Source: SM23-73-3 sp964580215
GTDB lineage: Bacteria; Zixibacteria; MSB-5A5; SM1-73
Assembly (NCBI GenBank): GCA_964580215.1
Contig: CAZOJT010000007.1
Coordinates: forward strand, 1 to 64,000
Length of the DNA stretch: 64,000 nt
Direction: 5' to 3'
The notes under the pieces were generated by a model. It was not told where the DNA came from. It worked only from the letters and a program-made list of their open reading frames with translations, and searched no databases. Positions 1 to 8,104 of this stretch are shown here, in pieces. Position numbers and translations under genes: made by a program. The stretch's first letter is position 1; each line of letters starts with the position of its first letter.

Positions 1-572
1 ATATTATCAACTAAATCTAACCTTTTTACCAACACGAAACTTCCATTAAACCGAAAATCTGAAGGCCACAAGAAAGCAGATGTGGTCTATTGGTAAATTA
101 CAATTACCGTATTCTAAAATTATCATTTTGAATTCCTGAACTCCATCTTGGAGGATGACCTTTCGCCAACCTGAGATGGAATCCCCAACTACGTACTATC
201 GATAATTTTCTCACGTAATCAGGATATTTCTTTTGCCATAACTGAGTTAAAATCCAATTTTGTCTTATAAGTGTAACAAACTGGAACATGTGTAACAAAA
301 GCGTTACGCAAGCTGCCATCGCCATAGTTACAACATACGATCCATAAAAGAGTTAATCATAGCAACAATTCTGTTACACATTTCCTGGTGCTGTTTTTGT
401 TCAATTTTATGTGTGATCAGAAAGACCTTGAAAACAAAGCAACTCACGATCGAACAGGTAAAATGAAAAAAATGGCACATATTTTGCTCTATACAATTTA
501 AAGCTAAGTAAAGACAGTGGTGTAACAAAGTCATGACAGGCAGTTTGTTATTCGACGAGGCGACAAAGGAAG
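1..572. other. AT-rich region without a confident gene
   Basis: No convincing gene is seen here. Two short minus-strand frames exist (about 104-325 and 328-534), but neither has a good ribosome binding site in front of its start. The first could encode a peptide rich in aromatic and basic residues (for example KKYPDYVRKLSIVRSWGFHL), which looks more protein-like than random sequence, so a decayed gene fragment is possible. Both are left uncalled. Confidence 0.4.
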
Positions 573-935
573 ATGACCTTAAAGGAATTGCAGGATCAAA
601 TTCTGGAGGCGGCGCTTGAGGTTCACAAGAACATGGGTTTGGGCTTTCAGGAATCCGCCTACAGCCAGGCTTTGGCGGTTGAGTTGGACCTCAGAAAAAT
701 TGATTACGAAAGAAAGAAAAATATCAAATTATCATACAAAGGAAGTGTGGCTGGAGAGTATACCCTGGAATTTGTGGTAAGCGGAAAGATCATCGTGATG
801 GTTAAAGCAAACGAGCCGATAAATGATACAGATGAATCTAAGATGCGAAGTTTTTTAAAAGCCACTAAGCTCTCTTTAGGGATGATTTTGGATTTCGGAA
901 AGGAGACCTTAGAAATTAAAAATATAACAAGGTAG
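573..935 (+). CDS. GxxExxY family protein (PD-(D/E)XK-like fold), probably inactive
   Basis: This 120-residue protein matches the GxxExxY family, small proteins with a PD-(D/E)XK nuclease-like fold that are abundant in environmental bacteria and have no firmly known role. The defining motif is visible as GLGFQESAY at about residues 22-30, after an N-terminal helix (ILEAALEVHKNMG). The family usually has an Asp near the start of the central strands and an E-x-K pair in a segment like KIIVELKA. Here the corresponding stretches read YTLEFVV and KIIVMVKA, so the expected acidic residue before the Lys is Met and the Asp is Glu. A catalytic role is therefore doubtful. The start is supported by AAAGGAAG just upstream. 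No partner gene is evident; a tiny Lys-rich ORF follows. Confidence 0.85.
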   Translation: MTLKELQDQILEAALEVHKNMGLGFQESAYSQALAVELDLRKIDYERKKNIKLSYKGSVAGEYTLEFVVSGKIIVMVKANEPINDTDESKMRSFLKATKLSLGMILDFGKETLEIKNITR

Positions 936-991
936 AAGCACGATCACACCTCAAAAAATTTAACCTCAAAGCTTGGAAGGAGGTGAACAGA

Positions 992-1078
992 GTGCCAGCA
1001 AAAAAGAAAGCTGCCAAGAAGAAAACCGCCACGAAAAAAACCGCCACGAAAAAAACTGCCAAGAGGAAGAAAAAATAG
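992..1078 (+). CDS. 28-residue Lys/Ala/Thr-rich peptide, histone H1-tail-like
   Basis: A GTG start at 992 is preceded at ideal distance by a near-perfect Shine-Dalgarno sequence (GGAGGTGA, 979-986). The reading frame encodes 28 residues, MPAKKKAAKKKTATKK and a similar tail, before TAG. The composition is almost only Lys, Ala, Thr and Arg, with an ATKKT repeat. This resembles the C-terminal tails of bacterial H1-like DNA-binding proteins (Hc1/AlgP type), so nucleic-acid binding is a reasonable inference but not shown. A strong intrinsic terminator follows 24 bases later, which makes this a self-contained transcription unit end. It is shorter than most gene finders report. Confidence 0.6.
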   Translation: MPAKKKAAKKKTATKKTATKKTAKRKKK

Positions 1079-1102
1079 GCATCTGGGCATGTAGTTCAGG
1101 TT

Positions 1103-1134
1103 AAAAAACCCCGTCATGGAAGGCGGGGTTTTTT
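1103..1134 (+). terminator. Rho-independent terminator after the Lys-rich peptide
   Basis: An 11-bp perfect stem (AAAAAACCCCG, 1103-1113, against CGGGGTTTTTT, 1124-1134) with a 10-base loop ends in a run of six T. It lies 24 bases after the stop of the small ORF. Confidence 0.9.
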
Positions 1135-1136
1135 AT

Positions 1137-1522
1137 TGACAATTTGCCAAAAATCTTCATCCTTGTCATACCTAATGCCCCATCAACAAAGTTTTCATAA
1201 GTTTTAAATTTGAGTCTCAACAAAATGTATTATTGGTTGCTCTTGGATGGATTGTCCTATGGGTCCTTCGGGCGGGCACGCCCAGACGCCCCCGTCTGGG
1301 TGTCTGCTCGTCTGGGATAACATCCAACCGGAGCAAATATCCACAATTTATGAAACGCCGTCAAGAAAGGTTTATCAAAATGGATACAGCATTTAGCCCG
1401 GCTAAAAAGTTTTTCTACTAGCCATTCGGTTCGCTTCTCAAGGTCCCGGGGACAAATAACCTTTGCAAAAAACAGGTTTGAGTGGTATTTTTAAATAAAT
1501 TCGATTGGGTGAGAAAATTCTG
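1137..1522. repeat. Gap with a GC-rich palindrome
   Basis: No gene is seen. The segment contains GC-rich inverted sequence, notably CCCAGACG (1281-1288) against CGTCTGGG (1293-1300), a motif that recurs near 4765 (GCCCGTCTGGGC). It belongs to the short palindromes that fill most gaps in this window. Confidence 0.5.
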
Positions 1523-1915
1523 ATGTTAAGAAAAAATTTCCCTTTTAAGTATCTTGCATTGCTCTATGCGCTATTGATTTTTACTGTGTCTGCCATCCCC
1601 GGAATTAGCCCACCATCTTTTGGATTTGAGCTTGAAGATAAGATTTTGCATTTCATCGAATACAGCGTCTTTTCTGCTCTTCTCTTTCTGGCATTCTTCA
1701 CCTCCGGAAAAGAGTATTTAAAAAAGCACGTTTTCTTTCTCTCCTCCCTCATTGGAATAGCCTACGCCATCTCCGATGAACTTCATCAGAAATTCGTCCC
1801 CGGAAGAAGCTGTGAACTTTTCGATTTTGTGGCAGATTGCCTGGGGATAGTTGTAATTCAAATAGGTATCTGGTTTTATTTAAAGAGGAAAAAGAATAGG
1901 TTTACCGCTCTTTAG
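1523..1915 (+). CDS. VanZ-like family membrane protein
   Basis: This is a small membrane protein of about 130 residues with four hydrophobic segments, the size and topology of the VanZ-like family. Recognisable family features are the first-helix SAIPGI segment, the acidic DKILHFIEYSVFS motif after it, and AISDELHQKFVPGRSCELFDFVADCLG, in which the DE..Q..VPGR pattern is typical. VanZ is linked to low-level teicoplanin resistance in enterococci, but most homologues have no known function and no glycopeptide resistance genes are near. ATG at 1523 is preferred over an in-frame TTG at 1505 because GGTGAG lies at a suitable distance before it. Confidence 0.85.
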   Translation: MLRKNFPFKYLALLYALLIFTVSAIPGISPPSFGFELEDKILHFIEYSVFSALLFLAFFTSGKEYLKKHVFFLSSLIGIAYAISDELHQKFVPGRSCELFDFVADCLGIVVIQIGIWFYLKRKKNRFTAL

Positions 1916-2056
1916 CCTGATTTTGGAGACAAACCCTCCGAAATGTTGATTTTTTCTATTGCCAAAAAGCCAAAAAATCAGTATATATAACCAGGATGTT
2001 GAATTTGGAAAATTAACTTGGGCCAGAAAAACCTAAAATCAAGGAGAGTTGCAATC

Positions 2057-3574
2057 ATGGCAAATGATTCCAAGAAAGCTTATGATCGGCTTTTGAGCCT
2101 AAGCAAAGAAATTTATCTTTTGAATGCATGCATGTCGCTTCTGGACTGGGATGAAAAAACTTACATTCCCAAAGGGGGTGTTCAGCATCGAGGAAATCAG
2201 TTAGCGCTTTTGGCAGGCATGAGCCATCAGAAAGCCACTTCTCCAGAGATTGGTGATCTTTTGAAACAACTGGAGGGAAGCTCTCTGGTAAGCGACCAGG
2301 ATAGTTTTGAAGCCGCCAATATCCGGGAGATAAAGCACTCTTATGATAAATTGGTGAAGATTCCTCAATCACTGGTGGAAGAGCTAACCCGGGTGACTAC
2401 AGTAGCTCATAGGGTTTGGGCGGACGCACGAGATAAGTCGGATTTCTCAATTTTCTTTCCCTATCTGGAAAAAATCATCCAACTGAAGCACCAGCAGGCT
2501 GAGGCTGTGGGATATGAAAAGCATCCTTATAATGCCCTTTTAGATGATTTTGAACCTGGAGCAACCATTGAGAAGGTGGCGAAGGTATTCGCTGATTTTC
2601 GTCAGGAGTTGGTAGACTTGGTGAAAGCTATAGCCGATTCAGGCAAGCGTCCCGACACCTCGATACTTTTGCGAGACTATCCAGTGGATGGTCAAAGCCG
2701 TTTTGGTAGGGAGGCGGCAACCGCTATAGGATATGATTTCGAAAAAGGAAGATTGGACGTCACGGTTCATCCCTTCTGCACCGGCATAGGTCCGGGGGAC
2801 GTGCGCATCACCACCCGATACAACCCCAATCATTTTGGTCAGGCATTTTTTGGCATCCTGCACGAGGCTGGTCATGGCATCTATGAGCAAGGATTGGATC
2901 CGGAACGTTACGGCACCCCCGGCGGCGATGCTGTCTCTTTGGGAATTCATGAATCTCAATCGCGCATGTGGGAAAATCTGGTGGGACGGAGCAAACCATT
3001 CTGGAAGCATTTCTTTCCCAAAGCCCAAAAGATTTATTCCAAAGCTTTAGGTGACGTGAAATTTGAGGATTTCTATTTTGCCATAAATGAAGTCAAACCT
3101 TCGTTCATCCGGGTGGAAGCTGACGAGGTGACCTATAACCTCCACATTCTAGTCAGATTTGAAATCGAGCAGGCATTCTTCAACGGTGATCTTTTGCCCA
3201 AAGACATTCCTGGTGCCTGGAACGAGAAGTTCAAAAGCTACTTTGATCTGACTCCTCCTGATGATGCCCAAGGGTGCCTTCAGGATGTACACTGGAGTTC
3301 GGGTTATATCGGCTATTTCCCCACCTACTCTCTGGGAAATCTTTACTCAGCTCAGTTCTTCGCACAAGCCAAGAAAGAGTTGGGTGATTTAGATGAGCAA
3401 TTTGCCCGAGGAGAGTTCGGCAAATTAAAGGAATGGTTGAAAGAGAAAATCCATCGACAGGGCCAACGTTACCGAGCAGAAAAACTGGTGGAGGTGGTCA
3501 CCGGAAAACCACTTTCCCACCGTCCCCTGATGGACTACCTCAAAACCAAATACGGCGAGCTTTACGGGATCTAA
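2057..3574 (+). CDS. Metallocarboxypeptidase, M32 family (carboxypeptidase Taq type)
   Basis: The 505-residue product is a zinc carboxypeptidase of peptidase family M32, a cytoplasmic enzyme that removes C-terminal amino acids from peptides. The zinc motif HEAGH lies at about residues 269-273, with the third ligand Glu in GIHESQSRMWEN about 26 residues later, as expected. Other family stretches include DPFCTGIGPGDVRITTRY-like sequence before the zinc site (here HPFCTGIGPGDVRIT) and the C-terminal SGYIGYFPTYSLGNLY segment. Length matches the family norm of about 500. The start at ATG 2057 is chosen because AAGGAGAG sits directly upstream; a longer TTG frame from 2018 lacks such support. It stands alone as a transcription unit. 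Confidence 0.95.
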   Translation: MANDSKKAYDRLLSLSKEIYLLNACMSLLDWDEKTYIPKGGVQHRGNQLALLAGMSHQKATSPEIGDLLKQLEGSSLVSDQDSFEAANIREIKHSYDKLVKIPQSLVEELTRVTTVAHRVWADARDKSDFSIFFPYLEKIIQLKHQQAEAVGYEKHPYNALLDDFEPGATIEKVAKVFADFRQELVDLVKAIADSGKRPDTSILLRDYPVDGQSRFGREAATAIGYDFEKGRLDVTVHPFCTGIGPGDVRITTRYNPNHFGQAFFGILHEAGHGIYEQGLDPERYGTPGGDAVSLGIHESQSRMWENLVGRSKPFWKHFFPKAQKIYSKALGDVKFEDFYFAINEVKPSFIRVEADEVTYNLHILVRFEIEQAFFNGDLLPKDIPGAWNEKFKSYFDLTPPDDAQGCLQDVHWSSGYIGYFPTYSLGNLYSAQFFAQAKKELGDLDEQFARGEFGKLKEWLKEKIHRQGQRYRAEKLVEVVTGKPLSHRPLMDYLKTKYGELYGI

Positions 3575-3853
3575 ATTGAACCAGGAGTAATCTCTCGAGC
3601 ATTGGGCAGGGCATTTAGCCCTGCCCAAAAAGCTTCTCAACAGGCTCGGATGATAGCCCACCAAAAAAACAGGGTCTTCTATGAAATAGCTCAGAGACAT
3701 TATCCAGCAGACTTTTAGAGCTATACTTTAGGTTTCTCCCGCCAATGCACCTTATAAGGTCTAAAAAGTTTTTTAAGGTTTTCAAAGATCGTTTTGTGAC
3801 AACACGTATTTTTAGCACGAATTGCTAACGGGGCTTGCCCTGAAGGGAGAAAG
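3575..3853. other. Gap without a gene
   Basis: No coding sequence is supported. The segment around 3600-3650 contains GCAGGGCATTTAGCCCTGC, an inverted repeat that could act as a terminator stem for the upstream peptidase gene, although no T run follows. Confidence 0.4.
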
Positions 3854-4435
3854 ATGAAAAGATACCTTATCTTCTTTTTGATTCTTGCCTTCATAATTTC
3901 TGCCGGAAGTCACCATCTTTTTGGCTCGCAGACTACTTCAGAGGAAAGAAGCAAAGAGAATAGTTCTTCAGAGAAGAAAACAACCACCCTCACCTGTTAT
4001 AAGTATGATGAGGGATTGGCTAAAGCCAAAAAAGAGAAAAAGCACATAATGGTGTATTTCTATACCACCCGGTGCGGATGGTGTAAGAGGATGGATCAGT
4101 ATACCTTCGGCAATGACGAGGTTAAGAAGACTTTGAATGAAAATTATGTGCCTATCAGGGTGGATAGTTATTCCGGTGAGAAGGTGAAGGTGGAGGGAAA
4201 ACAGGTCACCGAAAGGCAAGTGGCGGCCATGTATAGGGTGCGAGCCCATCCTGTTACCTGGTTTCTTAAGCCCTCCGGAGAACAGATCGCTCCTCGCTTA
4301 GGATATGCTGATGCTGATGAGTTTCTATATATCTTGAACTGGGTAAAGGATGATCTTTACGAAAAGATCAGTTTTAACGAATTTGTGAAGCAACAGCAGG
4401 AAAAGAAAAAATCCGAAAAGAACGAAAATAAATAA
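3854..4435 (+). CDS. Exported thioredoxin-fold protein
   Basis: This 193-residue protein starts with a signal peptide (MKRYLIFFLILAFIISAG) and continues into a thioredoxin fold with the active-site motif CGWC at residues 74-77 (VYFYTTRCGWCKRM). The cis-proline region appears as RAHPVTWFL. It resembles the thioredoxin_7/SoxW-like group of periplasmic thiol proteins, which reduce or maintain cysteine thiols or c-type cytochromes in the envelope. The tail after residue 175 is a low-complexity Lys/Glu stretch. A GGGAGAAAG ribosome site lies before the ATG. No obvious redox partner is adjacent, so the substrate is unknown. Confidence 0.88.
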   Translation: MKRYLIFFLILAFIISAGSHHLFGSQTTSEERSKENSSSEKKTTTLTCYKYDEGLAKAKKEKKHIMVYFYTTRCGWCKRMDQYTFGNDEVKKTLNENYVPIRVDSYSGEKVKVEGKQVTERQVAAMYRVRAHPVTWFLKPSGEQIAPRLGYADADEFLYILNWVKDDLYEKISFNEFVKQQQEKKKSEKNENK

Positions 4436-4959
4436 GGTGCTTCTCCACTTTAGTTGTCCGAATTTGGATCCATTGGATTGGAATTCTCCATAAGAAAGAA
4501 AGTCCTAAGGACTTGACAAAGTCGTCCACAGAGTCCATAGGAACATTTTGAGAACCTCACTTCCTATCCCCCTCTTCCCCGCCTCTGGCGGAGAATAAAA
4601 ACTATGTGCCTCTGGCCAAAAAGCTAAGCACGAAGAGATAGATGAGTAAAAGCTCAAAATAGTTCTTGACACGATAGCCTTTCAGAGATAGGGACAGGGG
4701 TTTGCTCCGCACTTCTCCCGCCAAAGGCGGGATGTCGAAGGAAAGCTCAAGCAGACGCTTGCCCGTCTGGGCAGACCCTAAGGGAGCAAAGTCGAAGGAA
4801 GGGCTGTCCCTACATGAAATATTCATAGGCTTTTTGGGGTCCACCTAAAGGTAGACACTCCGTAATAAATAATCTCATCCTCTATCCCTCTCTCCACTAT
4901 GTGTTGAAAATCCCGCCAAAGGCGGGGGAGAAAGGGAATAAGGAGGAGAGGTTAATTTC
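4436..4959. repeat. Repeat-filled gap with nested palindromes
   Basis: There is no gene. The segment carries a long imperfect inverted element from about 4689 (TAGGGACAGG) to 4813 (CTGTCCCTA) enclosing CCCGCCAAAGGCGGG (about 4717-4731) and GCCCGTCTGGGC. Next comes GGTCCACCTAAAGGTAGACACTCC (about 4839-4862), a member of the GTGTCC/GGACAC family, and a second CCGCCAAAGGCGG copy near 4914. Each of these motifs recurs elsewhere in the window, so this is a cluster of several small repeat families. Confidence 0.65.
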
Positions 4960-6360
4960 CTACATTATATGTATGGGTCTGCCATCCGCCTTTAAGGCGG
5001 CTTCTCTTATAGGTTCACTCAATGTGGGATGGGCGTGGATGGTGTCGATCACATTCTGGGTTTTTGCTCCCATCTTAATGGCTAAGGTAAGCTCTGCGAT
5101 CAAATCCGTGGCTCGGTGACCCAGAATCTGCGCTCCCAAAATTTTTCCTGAAGCTTTTTCGGAAACAACTTTGACAAAACCTTCTGTTTCATTTTCTGCC
5201 TGGGCTCTTCCACAAGCCACCATGGGGAATTTTCCGGTTTTTACTTCCAATCCTTTTTCTTTTGCCTGCTTCGCATTAAGCCCCACACTCCCTATCTCCG
5301 GGTGAGTGAAGATACAACGAGGGACAGCGGTATAGTCCATCTTCTTATCTTCGCCCAAAGCGTTTTCCACAGCTATCTCTGCCTCCATGAAGGCTACATG
5401 TGCCAAAAGCCAGTTGCCGATGCAGTCTCCTGCGGCAAAGATATGAGTCAGGTTGGTTCTGAGATGTTCATCCACAACGATAGTTCCTCGGTCCATCTTG
5501 ATGCCTAACTTCTCCAATCCCAAATCTCTGGTATTGGCTTTTCTCCCCACTGACAACAAAACCTTCTCCACTTCCACATTTGTTTTTCCCTCTGATGAGG
5601 ATATGGTCACGGTCATTTTGCCATCTTTGGTTGGTGCTATTTGGGAAACCTTGGAGTTGGTGAATATTTTGATTCCCGATCTTTCCATGGAGTTCCTTAA
5701 GCCGGCGACAACCTCCTCATCTTCTCCGGGGATAATCTGGGAGAGCATCTCCACTATGATGATCTGCGCCCCAAAAGAGTGGTAGATATAGGCAAACTCA
5801 CATCCTATGGCTCCACCTCCGATGATCAACATGCTTTTGGGAACGGAAGTTAAAGATAAAGCACCGGTGCTGTCTATCACCCCCTCTGATTCGATTCCCG
5901 GAATGGGAAGCTGAATGGGAACTGAGCCGGTGGCAATCAAAATTTTATCTGCTTCCAGTTTTTTGGTGGTTCCATCTTCCAGTCTAACCTTGATCTTTTT
6001 TTCATCCAAAAAGGTGGCCGTTCCTTTGATCAAATTAACTCCACGTGTTTTAAGCAAAGTTTTCACCCCGGTGACCGATCGGTTTACCACCATCTGTTTT
6101 CTTTTCATCAACTGGGAAAAGTCCATATCAGTTCCGTGAACCTTGAGTCCCCAACGTCCGGCATGCTTCAATGTAGATAAGGTGTAAGCCGCGGAGGTCA
6201 ATACCTTGGTGGGAATACATCCCACGTTCAGGCATATTCCTCCCACCTCTTCTTTTTCCACCAGGGTCACATTGGTTCCCAGTTGAGCCGCCCGGATGGC
6301 TCCCACATATCCTGCCGGTCCTGCACCGATAATAACTAAGTTTTTGCTGCCTTCGTTCAT
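4960..6360 (-). CDS. lpdA: Dihydrolipoyl dehydrogenase (E3)
   Basis: The 466-residue flavoprotein oxidises dihydrolipoamide with NAD and is the E3 subunit of 2-oxoacid dehydrogenase complexes and the glycine cleavage system. The FAD-binding motif GAGPAGYVGAIRAAQLG lies at the N-terminus, the redox disulfide is GGICLNVGC (Cys43 and Cys48), the NAD-binding Rossmann motif is IIGGGAIGCEFA, the second FAD motif is FAAGDC, and the C-terminal His-Glu pair is in HAHPTLSE. Length is typical. No E1 or E2 genes are close, so it probably serves complexes encoded elsewhere. The gene is monocistronic with a repeat-rich downstream gap. Confidence 0.96.
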   Translation of the reverse strand: MNEGSKNLVIIGAGPAGYVGAIRAAQLGTNVTLVEKEEVGGICLNVGCIPTKVLTSAAYTLSTLKHAGRWGLKVHGTDMDFSQLMKRKQMVVNRSVTGVKTLLKTRGVNLIKGTATFLDEKKIKVRLEDGTTKKLEADKILIATGSVPIQLPIPGIESEGVIDSTGALSLTSVPKSMLIIGGGAIGCEFAYIYHSFGAQIIIVEMLSQIIPGEDEEVVAGLRNSMERSGIKIFTNSKVSQIAPTKDGKMTVTISSSEGKTNVEVEKVLLSVGRKANTRDLGLEKLGIKMDRGTIVVDEHLRTNLTHIFAAGDCIGNWLLAHVAFMEAEIAVENALGEDKKMDYTAVPRCIFTHPEIGSVGLNAKQAKEKGLEVKTGKFPMVACGRAQAENETEGFVKVVSEKASGKILGAQILGHRATDLIAELTLAIKMGAKTQNVIDTIHAHPTLSEPIREAALKADGRPIHIM

Positions 6361-6521
6361 GTCCTGTCCTCCTGATCGTCTCCAAGAAGATTCTTTGCAA
6401 TAGATTCAATCTTTATGACTTTCAATTTATACTGGTTGACTTCTTTTGTCCAGAAGTTTATCAGATTTACTGCGAGACGACTGGAAGGTTCTTGAAATTC
6501 TTTAAGAAAGGAGGGATCGTC

Positions 6522-7283
6522 TTATCTTAACATCCACAAGCTTAACGACATGATTGCCATCCCGAAGACTACACCAAGTATAGCTGCATGCTCTTGACCA
6601 TAGGAGCGGGAGGTGGGAACAAGCTCGTCGAAGGCGATGAAAACCATGATACCAGCAACTAACGCCAGCAACCATCCTAAAAGGGTTGGCGTCAGGAAGG
6701 GTAGCAGGAAAACTGCAGCGACGCCGGCTCCAACAGGCTCAGCTAAGCCAGACAGAAATGACCATAAAAAAGCCTTACCTCGGCTTTTGGTGGCGGCGTA
6801 AACCGGTGCAGATACTGCCAGACCTTCCGGAATGTTATGAATGGCTATAGCCACCGCTATGGCTACTCCCAATTTGGCGTCTTGAAGAGTTCCAGCAAAG
6901 GTGGCCATCCCCTCCGGAAAGTTGTGAATCCCTATTCCCAGAGCAACCAGCACACCCATTCGTAAAAGTTTGCCGTTTTTCTGGTTTTTTGAGAAGTCCT
7001 GGTGACCTGCCCATTGGTGAGGGATGGAAAAATCGATCAAGAATATGACGATGATCCCGATGAAAAAGCCGAAGTGCGCGTAGGCAAACCCGATGGACTC
7101 AATGCTCCCCGGCAAAAGTTCAATAAAGGAAACCATCACCATCACACCAGCAGAAAACCACAATGTGGCGTTCATAAAGCGGGGTCAGGTTTGCGAACAA
7201 GGAGTCCCAACCAGGCTACCCAGAGTGGTGGACAGCCCCGCCAGCGTGGTTAAAATAAGGGCTAAAGCAATGTTTTTTTCCAT
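6522..7283 (-). CDS. ZIP family metal transporter, frame disrupted near the N-terminus
   Basis: This is a ZIP (ZupT-like) divalent metal importer with about eight membrane segments. The metal-site motifs HNFPEGMATFAG and HNIPEGLAVSAPV are intact. The long uninterrupted frame begins only at 7175, but the first membrane helix is encoded upstream: ATG at 7283 gives MEKNIALALILTTLAGLSTT and then meets TGA at 7185-7187. In a shifted frame between them the sequence reads LLVRKPDP, the expected ZIP loop (family sequence LLVRKPGPRF), so an extra base near the GGGACTCC stretch and a missing C in a CCCC run explain the break. Two compensating indels are thus needed. It may be two assembly errors or genuine damage. 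The gene starts 2 bases after the acetyltransferase stop codon. Confidence 0.85.
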
Positions 7284-7285
7284 CT

Positions 7286-7828
7286 TCACTGGTTACTTGG
7301 ATTTTTCTTGAATTCTCCTTTTAGGATTCCCATGATCATGGTATCATGATATTCGCCACGAATATAACGATCATCTCTTAAAACTCCCTCCTTTTTGAAT
7401 CCACACTTTTCATAAGATTTTATCCCTCTGAGATTGTACTCAAACACTCGCAAATAGACACGATGCAGATTCATCTGGTTGAAGGCAAAGTCCAGCATGG
7501 TCATCATGGCGTCAGTTCCGTATCCTTTGTTCCAGTGCTCCTTTTTTCCTATAACTATGCCCACCTCGGCATTGCGGTTTTCCCAGTCAATTCTATGCAG
7601 TCCTATGCCACCCAGATAAACGCCTTCTTTTGTCTCGATAGCGAAGACTTTATTTCTTTCATTGCTGTCATCCAGCGCCTTTTCAATCCACTTCTCCTCC
7701 TGAAATCTGGAAACCGGATATCTCATGAGCAGGTTTTCCATCACTTCCGGGTCGTTTACCCATTTCATGATTTCGTCTATATCCGTTTTTTCCAGAGCCC
7801 TGATCCGAACCTTTCTACCTTCAATCAT
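7286..7828 (-). CDS. GNAT acetyltransferase, RimJ/RimL type
   Basis: The 180-residue protein is a GCN5-related N-acetyltransferase of the RimJ/RimL/SpeG-like branch. Visible features are the N-terminal MIEGRKVRIRALEKTDID, the strand IGLHRIDWENRNAEVGIVIG, the acetyl-CoA loop KEHWNKGYGTDAM and the C-terminal YEKCGFKKEGVLRD with the RYIRGEYHD motif. Members acetylate N-terminal amines of ribosomal proteins, polyamines or other small amines; the substrate cannot be told from sequence. It is the first gene of a two-gene unit with the ZIP transporter, whose start codon follows 2 bases after its stop. Confidence 0.9.
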   Translation of the reverse strand: MIEGRKVRIRALEKTDIDEIMKWVNDPEVMENLLMRYPVSRFQEEKWIEKALDDSNERNKVFAIETKEGVYLGGIGLHRIDWENRNAEVGIVIGKKEHWNKGYGTDAMMTMLDFAFNQMNLHRVYLRVFEYNLRGIKSYEKCGFKKEGVLRDDRYIRGEYHDTMIMGILKGEFKKNPSNQ

Positions 7829-7894
7829 GGTTCACCTCGTTGGGTTCCTTTTGCAAATTATGCACTTTGCAAAGGCATCTTCAAAGATTATTCA

Positions 7895-7915
7895 GCCCAA
7901 TAAATTGGGCAACTA
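7895..7915. repeat. GCCCAAT/ATTGGGC palindrome
   Basis: The short inverted repeat GCCCAATAAATTGGGC followed by AACTAC is one of four copies of this family in the window; the others are near 34061-34111, 37981-38058 and 63154-63174. Confidence 0.7.
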
Positions 7916-7971
7916 CAATTTCCTGGTTAGTGGTTTTCCATCTGAGTTATTCCTTTTACTTCCCGTTGTCT

Positions 7972-8060
7972 CTGGGGCGGGAGGGTTCGAACCTCCGATC
8001 TTTCCGCAGGATCTTGAGACCGGTTAACGGCCGGATGCATTGCCTCTCTGCTACACCCTG
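7972..8060 (-). tRNA. tRNA-Asn-like gene (anticodon GTT), with long variable arm
   Basis: A cloverleaf can be folded on the minus strand. The T arm is perfect (GGAGG, loop TTCGAAC, CCTCC). The D arm is GCA/TGC with an AGAGAGGCAA loop. The anticodon stem TCCGG/CCGGT encloses loop CCGTTAA, which places GTT (Asn) at 34-36. Three things are odd: position 33 is C, not the nearly universal U; the variable region is about 22 nt with a GATC/GATC stem, a size expected for Leu, Ser or Tyr tRNAs; and the outer two acceptor pairs do not match (CAGGGTG against CGCCCCA). It may be a pseudogene or an unusual tRNA. No CCA is encoded. Confidence 0.55.
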
Positions 8061-8104
8061 ATCATGTAAAAGATTCAGGCTTTTTCTTTGCATTGGTTTT
8101 TTTA

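Noticed and set aside
7185..7187. In-frame TGA in the ZIP gene as selenocysteine or recoded codon
   Set aside because: The residues around the TGA in that frame (GTPCSQT) do not match the ZIP family, while the shifted frame does. Two indels explain it better, and no SECIS-like element was noticed.
7725..8061. Overlapping plus-strand frames over the acetyltransferase start and tRNA-like gene
   Set aside because: They are shadows of the minus-strand gene and of the tRNA-like sequence.
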